The translations under genes were made by a program, and so were the position numbers. Shown piece by piece: positions 6,492-7,983 of a stretch of 7,983 bases of DNA. The notes under the pieces are model-generated. The model was given only the letters and a program-made list of their open reading frames with translations, was not told the origin of the DNA and did no database searches. How positions within the stretch are numbered: position 1 is the first letter of the stretch; every line of letters starts with the position of its first letter. The stretch comes from an uncultured Bacteroidota bacterium. GTDB lineage: Bacteria > Bacteroidota > Bacteroidia > Chitinophagales > Chitinophagaceae. The DNA is taken from assembly GCA_903933995.1 (NCBI GenBank), contig CAIZMD010000621.1, positions 1 through 7,983 of the forward strand. The letters are read 5' to 3'.

Positions 6492-7271
6492 ATGTTTCGA
6501 TTACTATTAATAGGTCTTGGCCTGTTTTCTCTTTGCCTAACAAGCGCTGCTCAAAAAACCAGAAAATTGGTTTGGAGTGATGAATTCAATTACAAAGGTC
6601 TTCCGGATCTTAAAAAATGGAATTATGATACAGGTGGTCATGGCTGGGGCAATAATGAATTACAGTACTATACCTACCAACAACAAAAAAATGCTCGTGT
6701 AGAAAATGGGCATTTGATTATTGAAGCCCTCAAAGAAAATATTGGTAAGAACACTTATAGCTCTGCGCGATTGGTAACCAAGGGCAAGGGCGATTGGACC
6801 TACGGTAAATTAGAAATCAGGGCAAAAATCCCAGATGGACTAGGCACATGGCCTGCCATTTGGATGTTGGCTTCTACTAATCCACTCAAATGGCCGGACG
6901 ATGGTGAAATTGATATTATGGAACACGTGGGTTATGACCAAGGTGTTTTGCATGGCACTATCCATACCAAGAAATACAATCATATGATTGGAACCCAAAA
7001 AGCGGGTATTATCACAGTTAAAGATATTAGTCAAGTGTTTCATACCTATCAATTAGAATGGGATGCGGAAACCATTAAAATTGGCATGGATAACAACTAT
7101 TATTTCACATATAAAAATGAGCATTCAGATAAAACGGCTTGGCCATTTGACCAACCCTTTCATTTGTTACTCAATCTTGCCGTTGGTGGAAACTGGGGTG
7201 GTGCCAAAGGCGTTGACGAAAAAGTATTTCCAAAACGGATGGAAATTGATTTTGTAAGGGTCTATCAATAA
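6492..7271 (+). CDS. Secreted family 16 glycoside hydrolase (laminarinase-like beta-glucanase)
   Basis: A 259-residue enzyme with a signal peptide (hydrophobic residues 4-19, cleavage near SAAQ) followed by one GH16 domain and nothing else: no carbohydrate-binding module and no C-terminal sorting domain. The beta-bulge active-site motif GEIDIMEH is at 138-145, with E139 as expected nucleophile, D141 as helper and E144 as acid/base. Other family features are LVWSDEFN near residue 26, the GWGNNELQYYT segment (51-61), the GTWPAIWML stretch (118-126), and the C-terminal LNLAVGGNWGG (227-237) and the strand EIDFVRVYQ. The motif with the extra residue between D and E is typical of beta-1,3(4)-glucanases, so laminarin or mixed-linked glucan is the likely substrate. 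It is transcribed away from the his operon. The signal sequence has a cysteine but no lipobox, so it is probably not a lipoprotein. Confidence 0.95.
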   Translation: MFRLLLIGLGLFSLCLTSAAQKTRKLVWSDEFNYKGLPDLKKWNYDTGGHGWGNNELQYYTYQQQKNARVENGHLIIEALKENIGKNTYSSARLVTKGKGDWTYGKLEIRAKIPDGLGTWPAIWMLASTNPLKWPDDGEIDIMEHVGYDQGVLHGTIHTKKYNHMIGTQKAGIITVKDISQVFHTYQLEWDAETIKIGMDNNYYFTYKNEHSDKTAWPFDQPFHLLLNLAVGGNWGGAKGVDEKVFPKRMEIDFVRVYQ

Positions 7272-7288
7272 CTTTTAAAACTTTAACT

Positions 7289-7983
7289 ATGAGCAATACC
7301 AAACAATTATTAACTGCCCTATGTTTCCTACTACTTGGAACAGGGCTATTGGCGCAGGACGCAGCCAGTTACCAGACTCCGCCAAAAGATATTGCGGATC
7401 TTTTATTAGCCAAGCCAACTCCTGGTGTAAGCATCAATGGCAATGCCAGTTGGATGCTATTAAGTGAGCGCAATTCTTACCCTACCGTTGAAGAACTGGG
7501 GCAACCCGAACTCCGAATTGCTGGCCTAAGATTGAACCCGAATAACTTTTCACCTAGCAGGGGATCTTATATCAACAATTTCATGTTGAAAAATATCAAG
7601 ACCAATCAGGAATTTAAAGTGAGCGGTTTACCTGCCAATCTTTTGGGTGGCTTTCCTTCTTGGAACCCCTCTGAAACCAAGATTGCTTTTACCAATACCA
7701 CTGCTACTGGTGTTGACTTATACGTCATTGATGTAGCCACTCAAAAAGCTAGTAAAATCAATAAAAAAGCAGTGAATACCGTTTTGGGAAATGCTTTTAC
7801 TTGGTTGGATGACAATACCATTTTGTACAAAGCCACTACCCAAACTGCCGCAGCTGCACCCAAAAAATCCATTACACCCAAGGGACCAACTATTCAACAA
7901 AACTTAGGCAAAGCTGCACCCAGTGCTACTTTCCAAGACTTGATCAAGAGTCCTTATGACGAACAATTGTTTGAATTCTATGC
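7289..7983 (+). CDS. Secreted S9-family serine peptidase, glutamyl-endopeptidase-like (N-terminal part)
   Basis: An open frame from the ATG at 7289 to the window edge, 231 codons plus two bases, with no stop. It starts with a signal peptide (hydrophobic residues 7-21, likely cleaved after LLAQ at 20-23). The visible part is the beta-propeller side of a prolyl oligopeptidase-like enzyme: YQTPPKDIADLLLA (28-41), then SWMLLSERNSYP, then QPELRIAGLRLNP (72-84), and SPYDEQLFEFY (221-231). These phrases recall bacterial relatives of plant chloroplast glutamyl endopeptidase, usually around 800 residues, with the catalytic Ser-Asp-His in the missing C-terminal hydrolase domain. Catalytic residues therefore cannot be checked. 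It begins 17 bases after the glucanase stop with no terminator between, so the two are probably cotranscribed; a functional link between them is not evident. Confidence 0.85.
   Translation, partial: MSNTKQLLTALCFLLLGTGLLAQDAASYQTPPKDIADLLLAKPTPGVSINGNASWMLLSERNSYPTVEELGQPELRIAGLRLNPNNFSPSRGSYINNFMLKNIKTNQEFKVSGLPANLLGGFPSWNPSETKIAFTNTTATGVDLYVIDVATQKASKINKKAVNTVLGNAFTWLDDNTILYKATTQTAAAAPKKSITPKGPTIQQNLGKAAPSATFQDLIKSPYDEQLFEFY

Noticed and set aside
6500..6545. Lipoprotein signal in the GH16 N-terminus because of the cysteine in its signal region
   Set aside because: The residues before the cysteine (FSL) do not form a lipobox, and a normal signal peptidase I site follows.

Overview
The window looks like a chromosomal segment from a Bacteroidota bacterium, most likely near the Chitinophagaceae; that rank is a guess from protein style. 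The signs are moderately AT-rich DNA, a HisB that fuses phosphatase and dehydratase, a long-form HisG, almost no Shine-Dalgarno sequences, a TTTG-N20-TAnnTTTG promoter, and an S9 peptidase of the glutamyl-endopeptidase type.

Left part (15-6344, minus strand): a histidine biosynthesis operon read from right to left. The order is his leader peptide, attenuator, hisG, hisD, hisC, a PQQ-type sugar/sorbosone dehydrogenase, a small secreted c-type cytochrome, and hisB. The operon probably continues past the left edge, where hisH, hisA, hisF and hisIE would be expected, but none of these is visible. The cytosolic His enzymes cover ATP phosphoribosyl transfer (HisG), the aminotransferase step (HisC), imidazoleglycerol-phosphate dehydration and histidinol-phosphate hydrolysis (HisB), and the final oxidation (HisD). 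The dehydrogenase and cytochrome have signal peptides and look like a periplasmic redox pair with no obvious role in histidine synthesis. They are packed between hisC and hisB with only 1-2 bases separating the cytochrome from each neighbour.

Divergent intergenic region (6199-6491): the main find. On the minus strand it encodes a 16-residue peptide, MKPVTHNHHHHYLPKG, which has five histidines, four of them consecutive. It is followed by three mutually exclusive RNA pairings: a hairpin (strands 1:2), a 9-bp antiterminator (2:3), and an 11-bp intrinsic terminator with a U-run (3:4). The peptide's stop codon lies inside strand 2. This is the full layout of a ribosome-stalling his attenuator, placed right behind a Bacteroidota-type promoter so close to the leader start codon that the leader mRNA may be almost leaderless.

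Right part (6492-7983, plus strand): a secreted family 16 glycoside hydrolase (laminarinase-like beta-glucanase), then after 17 bases a secreted S9-family serine peptidase that runs off the right edge. A 10-bp perfect inverted repeat sits just upstream of the hydrolase start. I see no mobile elements, CRISPR arrays, tRNA or rRNA genes.
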